Origin: a virus
Length of the DNA: 23,893 nt
Strand: one strand, 5' to 3'
Virus record (IMG/VR): IMGVR_UViG_3300044613_002940
Coordinates: 1-23,893 of that record
Every line of letters begins with the position of its first letter. Within the stretch, counting starts at the first letter, position 1. Under the pieces are notes generated by a model. It was not told the origin of the DNA and did no database searches. It saw nothing but the letters and a program-made list of their open reading frames with translations. The translations under genes and the position numbers were made by a program. This document shows positions 13,684 to 22,207 of the stretch, piece by piece.

Positions 13684-15414
13684 ATGTCCAGCGGTGGAAT
13701 CGAAGCGGCAAAAGCGTTTGTGCGAGTCTATTGGGAAGACTCCGCCATCCGCCGAGGCATTGAAAGCACAAAAGCGATGCTCGAGTCCACGGCCGCCAAT
13801 ATCGCCTCGATCGGGGCTGGAATGGCTGGAGCTGGGGCAACGATTCTGGCACCGCTGACAGCCGCCGTGTTTCAGTTTGCGGGAGCTGGGGCAGCAATCG
13901 ACGACATGAGTCAGAGAACCGGAGCCAGTGCAGAGGCACTCAGTCAGCTTGCATACGCCGCCGGCCAGTCTGGAACCGACATCGGCACGGTCGAAAAAAG
14001 TATTCGAAAGCTCGGCAAGACCGTGACAGAAGCCGCTGACGGAAGTCAGGGAGCCGCCGCCGCTCTTGCCGCGATCGGTCTGAGTGCTGCCGAGCTGTCG
14101 ACGATGACACCGGAGCAACAACTGCAGGCCGTCGCCGATGGACTCGCAAAGATCCCCGATCCCGGTGAGAAAGCCGCGCGAGCGATGGACGTCCTCGGCA
14201 AATCAGGGGCCGACATGCTGCCTCTGATGAACGGCGGAGCTGAGGGAATCCGGGAACTCATGAACGAGGCCGACGCGCTCGGTCTCACTCTATCAGGCGA
14301 TCAAGCAGCGTCCGCCGCCGCGTTTGATGATATGTGGGATAAACTCAAAAACACGTTCGGAGCCGTGTCCATGCAAATCGGGGCCGCGCTGGCTCCGGCA
14401 ATCACTGACCTGATGGGCCGCGTTGTTCCCGTCGTCGCCCAGGTCGTTCAGTGGATCCGCGAAAACGGAGGACTCATCAAGGGCGTCGCCATGCTGGGCG
14501 TGGGGCTGGTTGTCGCTGGCGCTGCATTGACTACATTCGCCGGACTGCTCACTGGTATCGCGTTTGTTCTCGGAGCAATCACGAGTCCTCTGGGAATTAT
14601 GATCGGACTCATCGCCGGTCTGGGCGTTGCGGTGATTCAGTATTTCGGCGGAGCGACGAACGCTCTCAACATGCTGAAGGATGCCTTTCCGGGACTGCTG
14701 GCACCGATTCAGGAAGTCGGCGGGGCAATGATGAAGTTCCTTAACGCTGGCGAATACCAGAAAGCCGCGGAGGTTCTCTGGCTCGGCCTCAAACTGGCGT
14801 GGATCACCGGAATAGACGCACTCAATCAAGAATGGTTGATCTGGAAACACGCATTCCAAGACGTTTTCGATTCGGCAGCTAACTACGTCGTGAAGAAATG
14901 GGCCAAACTGCAGAACACACTGGCAAAGGGTATCGTCAGTGTGATGGCGTTTTTCGATTCTTCAATTAACGTCGATGACGTGAACGCTGAACTCGAGGCC
15001 ATGCTACAGCAGCAACTGGCAACGACAGACACGGCCGCAGCGGAACGACAAAAGGAACGGGATGCCGAATTCGCCTCCAATGTCGGCAAGGTCAATGCCG
15101 ATTTGATCGCCGCCCGCGAGGCTCTGGCGGCGTCCGTGTCTGAGGCAGCCGCACTCGAGCCAGCCGTTCCAGAGGCCGTCACAGCGGCACAGCAGGCACT
15201 GACGACTCAGCTCGATGACGTTTCCGTGAACGTCGCCGCGGCTACAAAAACACCGATGAACCAACCGCAGGACATCAGAAGCGTCGGCGGGGCCGCTCAA
15301 CTGACGAACCTGATCAACAGGACCGGCGAGGTGTCCCGGCGTCAACTCGACGCACTGCTGGAGATCGCACGAAACACAGCGGGCGGATTCAGCCCGGAGG
15401 TGGTGAATATCTGA
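13684..15414 (+). CDS. tail tape measure protein
   Basis: 576 aa. The tape measure protein sets tail length and is ejected ahead of the DNA. The N-terminus has a helix, then a Gly/Ala-rich segment (IASIGAGMAGAGATILAPL) and AAIDDMSQRTGASAEALSQLAYAAGQSG, a pattern typical of TMPs. KLGKTVTEA and LAAIGLSAAELSTMTPEQQLQAVADGLAKI continue it. Strong hydrophobic segments (about 270-320: GVAMLGVGLVVAGAALTTFAG, FVLGAITSPLGIMIGLIAGLG) are likely membrane-inserting. The C-terminal third is Ala-rich and helical. At 576 residues it is short, so a short tail is expected. It follows the chaperone frames as in other siphoviruses. Confidence 0.92.
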   Translation: MSSGGIEAAKAFVRVYWEDSAIRRGIESTKAMLESTAANIASIGAGMAGAGATILAPLTAAVFQFAGAGAAIDDMSQRTGASAEALSQLAYAAGQSGTDIGTVEKSIRKLGKTVTEAADGSQGAAAALAAIGLSAAELSTMTPEQQLQAVADGLAKIPDPGEKAARAMDVLGKSGADMLPLMNGGAEGIRELMNEADALGLTLSGDQAASAAAFDDMWDKLKNTFGAVSMQIGAALAPAITDLMGRVVPVVAQVVQWIRENGGLIKGVAMLGVGLVVAGAALTTFAGLLTGIAFVLGAITSPLGIMIGLIAGLGVAVIQYFGGATNALNMLKDAFPGLLAPIQEVGGAMMKFLNAGEYQKAAEVLWLGLKLAWITGIDALNQEWLIWKHAFQDVFDSAANYVVKKWAKLQNTLAKGIVSVMAFFDSSINVDDVNAELEAMLQQQLATTDTAAAERQKERDAEFASNVGKVNADLIAAREALAASVSEAAALEPAVPEAVTAAQQALTTQLDDVSVNVAAATKTPMNQPQDIRSVGGAAQLTNLINRTGEVSRRQLDALLEIARNTAGGFSPEVVNI

Positions 15415-16595
15415 TGGCTGTTTCATGGGTCAAAGAACTGAGACGATACGACTGGCAGGAGGACGCCGAGGGCAACGAGACGGCGGTCATAGAATATGAG
15501 ATTTTCGTCGATGATTACACGACGACGATCAGCAGTATTCTCGCGCACGCCAGCGTACCGGATCGTCGCTCCGCTCATCCAGAAAACTCGAACGCCTTGT
15601 GCGTCAGTCGATCACTCAAAGGAGCCAGCGACTTCGACGATCTCATGATTCTTACGGCGACGTTTTCGACGAAACCGATCAGCCAGCAGGACAATAACGA
15701 CCCTTTGAACATGCTAGTCAAGGGGGGAATGCGATCAGCTTGGAAAGAGGTTCCCGCGTATTACGACGCCTTCGGATATCCTCTCGTCAATGGTGCCGGC
15801 GATCTTTACGAGGGGCTAGTCAAAAAACAGCGATTGCGACAAATCAACGTGACGGCCAATTATGCAGCGATTCCGAATTATCTGTTCGATCTCGCCGAAA
15901 CGCTCAACAATGCCGCCGTGACGATACACGGCAAAACCTATCCGGCTGGAACGTGTCTGTTGACCAATGTCAACATGCCGGACGAGCCGACGACATCAAA
16001 AGACGGTGTCTCATACTGGCCGATAACTTACGACGTCGAGGTCAATCCCGCCGGCTATTTCATCATTCTGCCCGACAAGGGAATGCACGAACTCGTTTAT
16101 CAGACCAGAGCCAGCGTCACAGCACCGAACAACAAATTCGCGGACGTATCGAAGGCAACATACGACGCGGAAGGCACGGCGAATCTAAAGCAAGTCATAA
16201 AACGCCGGATTCAAACGAGTGAACAGCAGGACACGGCAGAACCCTTGTGGCTCGATCAGAACGGACAAGCGACGCGGGTAATATCGTTGACGAATACGCC
16301 GTTGACGTCCGGAGCGATGACGGCCGGCAGCGCTACGCTGACGGTAGCCAGTGGACTCGTCGAGGCGACGCACAAAGGCTGTCTGGTCATTGTCCCGGGG
16401 GCCGGTCCGTTCGGCAGAAAATTGGAGGCAACAATTACGGCGGTCGCGAGTGGTACATCGTGTACCTTGAGCCGCGCAGCACTGACGACAGTGTCCGGCA
16501 AATCGGTCTACATTCCGGGGGCACGGTTTCGCCAGTTTACGCTCGATGATCTCGCCGACTGGTCGTCTGTGCCACTCCCGGACAATGAGCCATGA
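15414..16595 (+). CDS. tail-tip structural protein with an inserted beta domain
   Basis: 393 aa, TGATG overlap with the tape measure gene. The position corresponds to distal-tail or baseplate genes. The first 265 residues are mixed alpha/beta (NPAGYFIILPDKGMHELVYQTR and similar). Between P-L-W-L-D-Q-N-G-Q (277-285) and F-R-Q-F-T-L-D-D-L (372-380) lies a Thr/Ala/Gly-rich stretch (about 296-368) with SGAMTAGSATLTVASG and VPGAGPFGRKL...ITAVASGTSCTLS. This looks like the small beta domain often found in phage fibre anchors. The flanks read as though they were once contiguous, so the insert may be a mobile adhesive module. No named family is assigned. Confidence 0.65.
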   Translation: MAVSWVKELRRYDWQEDAEGNETAVIEYEIFVDDYTTTISSILAHASVPDRRSAHPENSNALCVSRSLKGASDFDDLMILTATFSTKPISQQDNNDPLNMLVKGGMRSAWKEVPAYYDAFGYPLVNGAGDLYEGLVKKQRLRQINVTANYAAIPNYLFDLAETLNNAAVTIHGKTYPAGTCLLTNVNMPDEPTTSKDGVSYWPITYDVEVNPAGYFIILPDKGMHELVYQTRASVTAPNNKFADVSKATYDAEGTANLKQVIKRRIQTSEQQDTAEPLWLDQNGQATRVISLTNTPLTSGAMTAGSATLTVASGLVEATHKGCLVIVPGAGPFGRKLEATITAVASGTSCTLSRAALTTVSGKSVYIPGARFRQFTLDDLADWSSVPLPDNEP

Positions 16596-17242
16596 GCAAA
16601 CGTTACACGCCAAACCTCACAATCACGGACGCCAGACGCCTGCGATCTGTACTCGATGCCGCAGACGTTTCGACGTCTGGGGCGTTGGAGTCCAGCATTT
16701 CGCAAAATGGTGGCGCTGTTGTCGTCGAGATCAGGGAAGACATAGCCGCCGATGACCTCGATCAACATTACGTTTCCTTGATGCGACTAAACGGTGGGGA
16801 GTTCGTCGATACTCTGCAAACCGTTCCCGTTCGGAACGTTTCGCGCGTAGGGATAACGGCGTCCGAGGAATTTCCCGTCCGTGTCATCGCGAAACACGTT
16901 AGCAATCTCGGGCTGTGCATCGACATCCAGTTTGTTGGAAGTGAACTCATTCAGTTTCAGCCCACTGACGTTTGCGAGGGTATTGGCCTTACTTGTGATT
17001 GTGTCACGGCAACAGTTCTCACGGCGTCCTGCGGTTCATCGGTTGAACCTGGCGACGTCGTTCAGGTCTGGGACCAGTCACGCGGCTGGTTTCAAATGCC
17101 AGAGGCGTTGTTGTTCGCGTCGGTCGGCTGGGCTCATAAGGTCAAAGTCACCGAGGCAGACCAATACGATCTGCCGTTCGACGTCGGTCCGTGTCGCTAT
17201 GTCGTCATTTCAATGGACTGCATCGAGCAGGAGCCAGCCTGA
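16592..17242 (+). CDS. tail-associated protein, unknown
   Basis: 216 aa, starting in an ATGA overlap. The first 65 residues suggest two helices and a strand (LTITDARRLRSVLDAADV). The rest is beta-rich, with a cluster of cysteines in the second half (LTCDCVTATVLTASCGSS, GPCRYVVISMDC; seven Cys in all). It sits between the tail-tip protein and the cysteine-rich protein, and shares TGATG with the latter, so a baseplate or fibre-attachment role is likely. No family is recognised. Confidence 0.6.
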   Translation: MSKRYTPNLTITDARRLRSVLDAADVSTSGALESSISQNGGAVVVEIREDIAADDLDQHYVSLMRLNGGEFVDTLQTVPVRNVSRVGITASEEFPVRVIAKHVSNLGLCIDIQFVGSELIQFQPTDVCEGIGLTCDCVTATVLTASCGSSVEPGDVVQVWDQSRGWFQMPEALLFASVGWAHKVKVTEADQYDLPFDVGPCRYVVISMDCIEQEPA

Positions 17243-18984
17243 TGGCGTTCGACGTCTTCGGCCATGGCCCGCAATATCTGCCGTATGTCAATCCGCAGTA
17301 TTATTCAAACGGGCCGGATAGGAAGAAAGGCCCGTCAAAATGTCGCGGCGTTGTTGGCGGATGTTACGACGGAGCACCAGAACCACACGACCACTCATGT
17401 TGCTGCGATCCATGCCGACACGTCTACGTCGATGTTTGCGGCTCTGGGCATTGTTGCCGGTGCATTCCGAAGGCAATTTGTGCGGTGTTTACTCCGGACA
17501 CCGTCACAGCACAATGCAAGGCGAAGTCATGGACGATGACGCCCTCAACAGCGGATGGAAGATCTTCCTACACCTTTTCACCGAATGGCGATCAAATCAC
17601 ACTGAGCGTCGGTGCAGAAACTGCGGAGGAAGGATACGTTGGCGAATGCACATGGAAACTGTTTTCTGCCGCACTGAGCATCAATGAAAGTAGACTAATC
17701 GACCACAGCGGCGCGGTTCATTGTCAAGCACCGCCGGACTTCACAATTGAGGGGTTCAATTACGTTCGGTACGACAGCGAGGGCACGCCGTCAGATTGTT
17801 ACGGCACAATAACGTTTACCGAAAAGACATTTGCGAAAGTGCCGTTCGTTTATCGCTGGCAGGGGCAGGAAGAGTTTGCGGCGGTGACGTGCGGCAGTTG
17901 TTCACAGATCTGTCAGGTTCTCTGCGTTCGTCGTGGCAACGAATACGAATCAGATTACACGCGAGTGGATTTCCTCTGGGACACGGACACAGAACGCTGG
18001 AACGCGAACGACACCAGCGGGCACTACATCACGCTCCATGAGGAATACGGAAACTGTTACCTCAAACTAGACAGCATCAGCCCTACGACACTTCAGGGCG
18101 ACTTGGTTCTCATTGATACTGCAGCTTGCTCGATCGGAATGGATTTGACTGTCGTCGATGAGGTCGGCGATTACATCAAAATAAGCTGCAATCCCTGTTC
18201 CTGCTGGCGGTATTTGTGCGGGGCGTTTCGTTGTGCCTGTCGTGAACTCTGCGGCGTTGGAGTGTTGGCGGGCGAACTTGTTGAGCCGTTTACGCTGAAT
18301 TGGGACACCGACGCTCTGCGATGGGGTGACGACACTTTTTCAGTCACACCGACGCGCGGCGAGAATGGCGAGTGCATGGTGTCAGTCACCGGCTTTGAAG
18401 ATCCTGTCGAGGTTACAGAAACGAACGACGGATCATTCGGTTTTGCGATTTCTCAAAGCACCGCCGATTCCTTGTCCGAAGGCTCCGCGACTTACTACTA
18501 CTTCCGCTGCAAAAATTGTGACGTTGATTGTGCGAGCGGGACGTGTCTGTCTGAATGCGAAGACGTACCGTCAGTTCTCTACGCAGAACTGAGTGCGGCA
18601 CCGTGGACGGAAATGCTCGGCTGCAATCCTGCCGAACTCTGTTTTGAAACGATCACGTTCCCGCTGGTGCAGGTGTTTGTCTCAACGATCGACAATCCGG
18701 CTGGCGAATGGCGGTGGATCGGGAGTGCGATCATTTCCTGCAAAAATTGTATCGGAGCAACGCGCAAGAATTATCTGGTCAGTGTTGATATCGGATGCGA
18801 TGGCGCTGGAACGTTTAGTGTGTACCATCCAGACGCATCCGCCCAGTGCAGTCAGAATCTCAGTTTTACTCTGCCTTGCGACGGTTCGGCTCCGTGGGAT
18901 TTCACTTTCGGACCTTACACCGATTGCGATGGCCTCAATGGTTGCTGCGATGAGGGCGGGTTCATTTTGGGAATCACGGAATGA
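17242..18984 (+). CDS. cysteine-rich repeat tail protein
   Basis: 580 aa from the ATG at 17242 (TGATG overlap). By my count there are 44 cysteines (about 7.6%). An N-terminal cluster (residues 34-90) includes H-S-C-C-C-D-P-C and G-H-C-C-R-C. The rest looks like repeated beta domains of about 110 residues, each opening with Cys clusters: C-G-S-C-S-Q-I-C (about 217), C-N-P-C-S-C (316), C-K-N-C (423 and 500). W-D-T-D-x-x-R-W recurs at 246 and 354, 108 residues apart. The cysteines may bind zinc or form disulfides. Between tail-tip and glycosyltransferase genes, a fibre or tip spike is the best guess. No named family is recognised. Confidence 0.7.
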   Translation: MAFDVFGHGPQYLPYVNPQYYSNGPDRKKGPSKCRGVVGGCYDGAPEPHDHSCCCDPCRHVYVDVCGSGHCCRCIPKAICAVFTPDTVTAQCKAKSWTMTPSTADGRSSYTFSPNGDQITLSVGAETAEEGYVGECTWKLFSAALSINESRLIDHSGAVHCQAPPDFTIEGFNYVRYDSEGTPSDCYGTITFTEKTFAKVPFVYRWQGQEEFAAVTCGSCSQICQVLCVRRGNEYESDYTRVDFLWDTDTERWNANDTSGHYITLHEEYGNCYLKLDSISPTTLQGDLVLIDTAACSIGMDLTVVDEVGDYIKISCNPCSCWRYLCGAFRCACRELCGVGVLAGELVEPFTLNWDTDALRWGDDTFSVTPTRGENGECMVSVTGFEDPVEVTETNDGSFGFAISQSTADSLSEGSATYYYFRCKNCDVDCASGTCLSECEDVPSVLYAELSAAPWTEMLGCNPAELCFETITFPLVQVFVSTIDNPAGEWRWIGSAIISCKNCIGATRKNYLVSVDIGCDGAGTFSVYHPDASAQCSQNLSFTLPCDGSAPWDFTFGPYTDCDGLNGCCDEGGFILGITE

Positions 18985-20960
18985 GTTGTGACCAATTTCC
19001 GGCGGGATCCAGAAAACACCAGATCTGCACCGGTCAGGCGGATTTGCCACTGGAAAAAATCAACGCCTACCGAGCGAAATGGGGGCTCGATCCGCTCTCT
19101 GAGTCGAAGTCGCCGGGAACCGTTCGTGTCATCGTGCATCAGGGGCAGGCACCATTGCAGGTGCGCAGGGTTGAGCATTCCAGACGGCTGCCGTGTAAGT
19201 GCTCCGTAAAGACGCCGGCACAGGGGCCGGGAACGGAGTTAATCGAACTGCTGAAGGGCTGGAAAGTTCCGCCATGCCAGCAGTGCAAGGATCTTGCAGC
19301 CAGAATGAATGTATTGGGGGTTTCAGGCTGCCGTGAGCGAATCTCCGAAATTGTTGAAGACATATTTCCTCGTGCGAAGGAATGGCTCGCAGCGAATAAG
19401 CCGTGGGCTCACGCGATGCTGCCGGAGATTGTCGAGGACGCTGGCATCCGGTTAAAACTCCGTCACGACGTTGGAAGGGCGATCGACGCCGCCGACGCAA
19501 AACAGTTACGGCGTTCCGCCCAATACGTGAGCCACGGTTACAAGGCCTCGCCGGCGACGTTTGTTGATGCTGCGGAACCGATGTTTCGCATTAGGACGGC
19601 CGTCCGCACATCGTTCCGCGAAGTCAGAACGCTGGAGAAAACAATTGCCTCATTGCAGGCAGCAGGCTTCGAAACGCCGACAGTTTACGCTGAGAAAAAC
19701 GCAGTCGATGTTCCGGGTGCAATTCAATGGACGGAGCAGCTCGGGGCGTTCCGGTCATTCGTGCGAATGGCTCAGCACATCGTGGAAGGTTACGCGGGCT
19801 GGCTTTTGCTCTGCGAAGATGACGTCCAACTAAAAAACGGGGCGGCGGATTATCTGCGGACGCTCAATATCATGCCGGATCAGGTCGTGAGCCTATACGT
19901 TTCAGCAAAGCAGGACGGGTTGCTCGCCGGCGATGGGCTCAGTGAGATCATCGGAGACATGCACGGTTCGCTGGCGTATTTGATCCACTCGTCGACGTTG
20001 CAACAGGTTCTGAACTCACGGACGTTTCGTGAATGGACGTCGGACCAAAGAGTGGACAGGGCATTTTGTAAAGCCGTCGCCGAGGTAGACGCAAAGCTAC
20101 TTTGCCCACGTCCTGCACTGGCTCAACATATTGGCCTGACATCAACGCTGGTTGCTGGTCGTCGGCTGGACGCGGCCAGAACGTCGCACAATTTCAGCCC
20201 AGATCGACACAAGTCGGGACTCGTTACGCTCATCACCCCGACCGGCGACCGGCCAGAAGCGTTCGCAATGTGCGAGCGATGGATAAGCCAGCAACGATAC
20301 ACGGGGCCGATTCAGTGGATTGTGGTCGACGATGGACACGTCCCGACAGAGGTTAACCAGGCCCATATCGTTCTGCGGCCTGAGCCGATCCACGGACACA
20401 GCCTTTGCCGTAATCTGCGAACGGCACTCCCGCACATTCGAGGCCAGCACGTTCTGATCATCGAGGATGACGACTATTACGGGCCGGATTACGTTTCTGT
20501 CATGGTCGGAAGACTGCAGCACGCGGATCTCGTCGGAGAGTTCGGGGCGAAATACTACTACATTCGCGAGAAACGCTGGCGGCACAACACGAACGAAAAG
20601 CACGCCAGCCTATGCCGTACCGGCTTCAATCGCACGGTCCTGCCGACGTTGGAAAAGTGCATCACTGGAACAGATCACCCGAGCGTCGATTTGCGACTAT
20701 GGCAGCGATGGGACGGTTCCGCGCTGTACTGGAACGACCAGTCGGGAACGTCTCGAATGTGCGTCGGTATCAAGGGCGTCAGCGGTCGGCAGTCCTACGG
20801 ATGGAAGCCGTCGAAGAATGCTCAGCTCGACGACGGAAGCAAACTGACACAATGGCTCGGCGCGGATGCGGTGAACTACTCAGCAGGTGGCACCAGCTTA
20901 ACAACGGTTCCGGGCTCGCCAATATCGCCTGGAACGTCGAACACAGCCCAGCGCGGCTGA
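18981..20960 (+). CDS. tandem glycosyltransferase protein (two GT-A domains)
   Basis: 659 aa. Residues 1-200 form an N-terminal region with G-P-G-T-E-L-I-E-L-L (82-91) and C-Q-Q-C (99-102) plus Cys117, like a small metal-binding domain seen in phage and prophage proteins. Residues about 204-400 form a first GT-A-like domain: SFREVRTLEKTIASLQAAGF, L-L-C-E-D-D-V (276-282, DxD-type) and L-A-Q-H-I-G (380-385). Residues about 414-612 form a second, GT2-like domain: LVTLITPTGDRPEAF, I-V-V-D-D-G (447-452), I-I-E-D-D-D-Y-Y (493-500), then acceptor-side motifs. Both acidic motifs are intact, so both may transfer sugar. The target could be a tail protein, the adjacent Cys-rich protein, or host surface sugar. 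Start overlaps the previous stop. Confidence 0.82.
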   Translation: MSCDQFPAGSRKHQICTGQADLPLEKINAYRAKWGLDPLSESKSPGTVRVIVHQGQAPLQVRRVEHSRRLPCKCSVKTPAQGPGTELIELLKGWKVPPCQQCKDLAARMNVLGVSGCRERISEIVEDIFPRAKEWLAANKPWAHAMLPEIVEDAGIRLKLRHDVGRAIDAADAKQLRRSAQYVSHGYKASPATFVDAAEPMFRIRTAVRTSFREVRTLEKTIASLQAAGFETPTVYAEKNAVDVPGAIQWTEQLGAFRSFVRMAQHIVEGYAGWLLLCEDDVQLKNGAADYLRTLNIMPDQVVSLYVSAKQDGLLAGDGLSEIIGDMHGSLAYLIHSSTLQQVLNSRTFREWTSDQRVDRAFCKAVAEVDAKLLCPRPALAQHIGLTSTLVAGRRLDAARTSHNFSPDRHKSGLVTLITPTGDRPEAFAMCERWISQQRYTGPIQWIVVDDGHVPTEVNQAHIVLRPEPIHGHSLCRNLRTALPHIRGQHVLIIEDDDYYGPDYVSVMVGRLQHADLVGEFGAKYYYIREKRWRHNTNEKHASLCRTGFNRTVLPTLEKCITGTDHPSVDLRLWQRWDGSALYWNDQSGTSRMCVGIKGVSGRQSYGWKPSKNAQLDDGSKLTQWLGADAVNYSAGGTSLTTVPGSPISPGTSNTAQRG

Positions 20961-21151
20961 TAACTGACGACGGTGTATGGCTTTTTGTAACGCTCGTTCG
21001 CGACAGGCTCATCGTCGTCACTGTCGACGACACGCTCGACGACACACTCGACCAGTCGATCACCCTGTTTTGCCTCGTGAATTGAAAAAGCGACGAACAG
21101 CATCACGGACAGGCAAGCGAGGTAAACAAAGAAACGATCTGCAATATTCAT
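20876..21151 (-). CDS. small exported or membrane-anchored protein on the minus strand
   Basis: 91 aa. The start is supported by GGAGG about 8 nt before the ATG. A hydrophobic segment (about residues 8-23, FVYLACLSVMLFVAFS) is followed by a beta-rich domain (RLVECVVERVVDSDDDEP ... YTVVSYQPRWAVFDVPGDIGEPGTVVKLVPP) of OB-like or SH3-like appearance. It is the only convincing gene on this strand and overlaps the 3' end of the glycosyltransferase gene by 85 nt tail to tail. It is probably expressed separately from the late operon, as morons are. Function unknown; membrane or periplasmic location is inferred. Confidence 0.62.
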   Translation of the reverse strand: MNIADRFFVYLACLSVMLFVAFSIHEAKQGDRLVECVVERVVDSDDDEPVANERYKKPYTVVSYQPRWAVFDVPGDIGEPGTVVKLVPPAE

Positions 21152-21351
21152 TCTGACGGCCTCCAGAAATCCACGATTTCAAAATCCATGTCCGAAGTCA
21201 AGTATAAACCGCGAAAATGGGTTTCCGCATTTCAGGCATATACTGCTGTCTGATGTTTGAACGCGGGCGATATCATCGCAGTTACGAATGAAACGAGGGC
21301 AAAAGTAAACGCGGATCGTTGATCCGCTGTTGGTAAGAAATCGAGGAAAAC
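21152..21351. other. 200-nt divergent intergenic region
   Basis: This gap separates the minus-strand gene from the next plus-strand gene and is the largest non-coding stretch in the window. It holds a perfect hairpin, GCGGATC-gtt-GATCCGC (21311-21327), about 25 nt before the ATG at 21352 and ahead of its GAGGAAA ribosome site. It has no T-tract on the plus strand, so a terminator is unlikely; an operator or mRNA-stabilising hairpin is possible. A TTGACT on the minus strand (21196-21201) could be a -35 for the minus gene, but no good -10 follows. Promoters on both strands are expected but not proven. Confidence 0.4.
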
Positions 21352-21786
21352 ATGAGTCCACAGGAACTGAAGGCACTGATCGAATCTGACCCAGAAGCCA
21401 AACGACTGGCGTCAACGGGGGCTGCGGATCTCTGTGCGGCTCGGTGTCGCGATATTGCACCGAAAGTGACTCGTCAGACGATGATTAGCGAGCTTTCGAT
21501 TCTCAACGTATATCCAAATCCAGCAGACGCGGAAACGGTTTTACAGACGATCGAAGAGGTGGCGAAAGCCAATCCTGTCGTCAATCGCGTGCTGAAATGG
21601 CTCCAGCCAGGAGCACCGGGAATTGATATCGGTGACGCTCGTGTTCGTGGCTTGCTGGTTGCTCCAGTGCAATCCGGCGGCGTTGGGTTGAGTCAAGAAT
21701 TAGCCAGGCCTTTGCTGGCGGCTGCTGAAGTAGCTCCGGAAATCTCCGGGGCCGATGTTTCGACCGCATGGCCTTTTGGAGTGTGA
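21352..21786 (+). CDS. phage protein of unknown function (tail region)
   Basis: 144 aa; GAGGAAA precedes the ATG. The start (MSPQELKALIESDPEAKRLASTG) and C-A-A-R-C-R-D-I-A-P-K-V resemble a group of phage proteins of about 140 aa that I recall from tail-fibre neighbourhoods. I cannot name a function. The protein is mainly helical, with a Val/Gly-rich middle (DIGDARVRGLLVAPVQSGGVG). It opens the last gene run of the window, after the minus-strand gene. Confidence 0.65.
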   Translation: MSPQELKALIESDPEAKRLASTGAADLCAARCRDIAPKVTRQTMISELSILNVYPNPADAETVLQTIEEVAKANPVVNRVLKWLQPGAPGIDIGDARVRGLLVAPVQSGGVGLSQELARPLLAAAEVAPEISGADVSTAWPFGV

Positions 21787-21790
21787 TGCC

Positions 21791-22207
21791 GTGGATAACG
21801 CAGAACTGTTATTGATCAAGGCTGAACTAACAAACGATCCTCAAAATCTTGGGCTGACGACAGCACCGGAAGACGACGAAGCGAACGCGAATCTGCTGAA
21901 TGAGATCCGCGAGGATATTCAAGTCTATCGGGCTTCTGTTGCTTCCGACGAGATTGTTGTTTCCCCTTCAGAGTGGGCCGCATTGTCACCGGCTCAGCAG
22001 TCGTGGTGGAACAACCAGACGCTTGATGGCACTGTCAAACCTGCGGTCATTGTCAGTGGATTTTATGAACTGTTCGGCAGCAACACAGCGGCACGAGCGT
22101 CTTTTGATGCGGTATCCACTGAGCCAGCATCTCGGGCGCGTCAACTGCTCGACCGGTATGTGACGCTGACACCATCGGACATTGCAAACGCACGGACGGC
22201 GACATGA
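21791..22207 (+). CDS. phage protein of unknown function (tail region)
   Basis: 138 aa from a GTG at 21791 with GGAG about 9 nt upstream; the longer frame from 21755 overlaps the previous gene. The protein starts VDNAELLLIKAELTNDPQNLGL, is helical and acidic, and has VSPSEWAALSPAQQSWWNNQ in the middle. It has the look of the small phage proteins with an I-K-A-E-L-x-N-D-P start that pair with the previous type. A role in tail-fibre assembly is possible but unsupported. It ends four bases into the next gene (ATGA). Confidence 0.65.
   Translation: MDNAELLLIKAELTNDPQNLGLTTAPEDDEANANLLNEIREDIQVYRASVASDEIVVSPSEWAALSPAQQSWWNNQTLDGTVKPAVIVSGFYELFGSNTAARASFDAVSTEPASRARQLLDRYVTLTPSDIANARTAT

Noticed and set aside
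13361-13858. 165-aa plus-strand ORF in a third frame across the chaperone and tape measure start
   Set aside because: Arg/Ser-rich shadow sequence; the -1 frame, not this one, carries chaperone-like residues.
21022-21050. Imperfect tandem 12-mer (GACGACACGCTC / GACGACACACTC)
   Set aside because: Only two copies, explained by a short V-E-R-V type repeat in the minus-strand protein; not a CRISPR or binding array.
20612-21085. 157-aa plus-strand ORF overlapping the glycosyltransferase end
   Set aside because: Most of it is a shadow of the glycosyltransferase, and its end lies opposite the better supported minus-strand gene.
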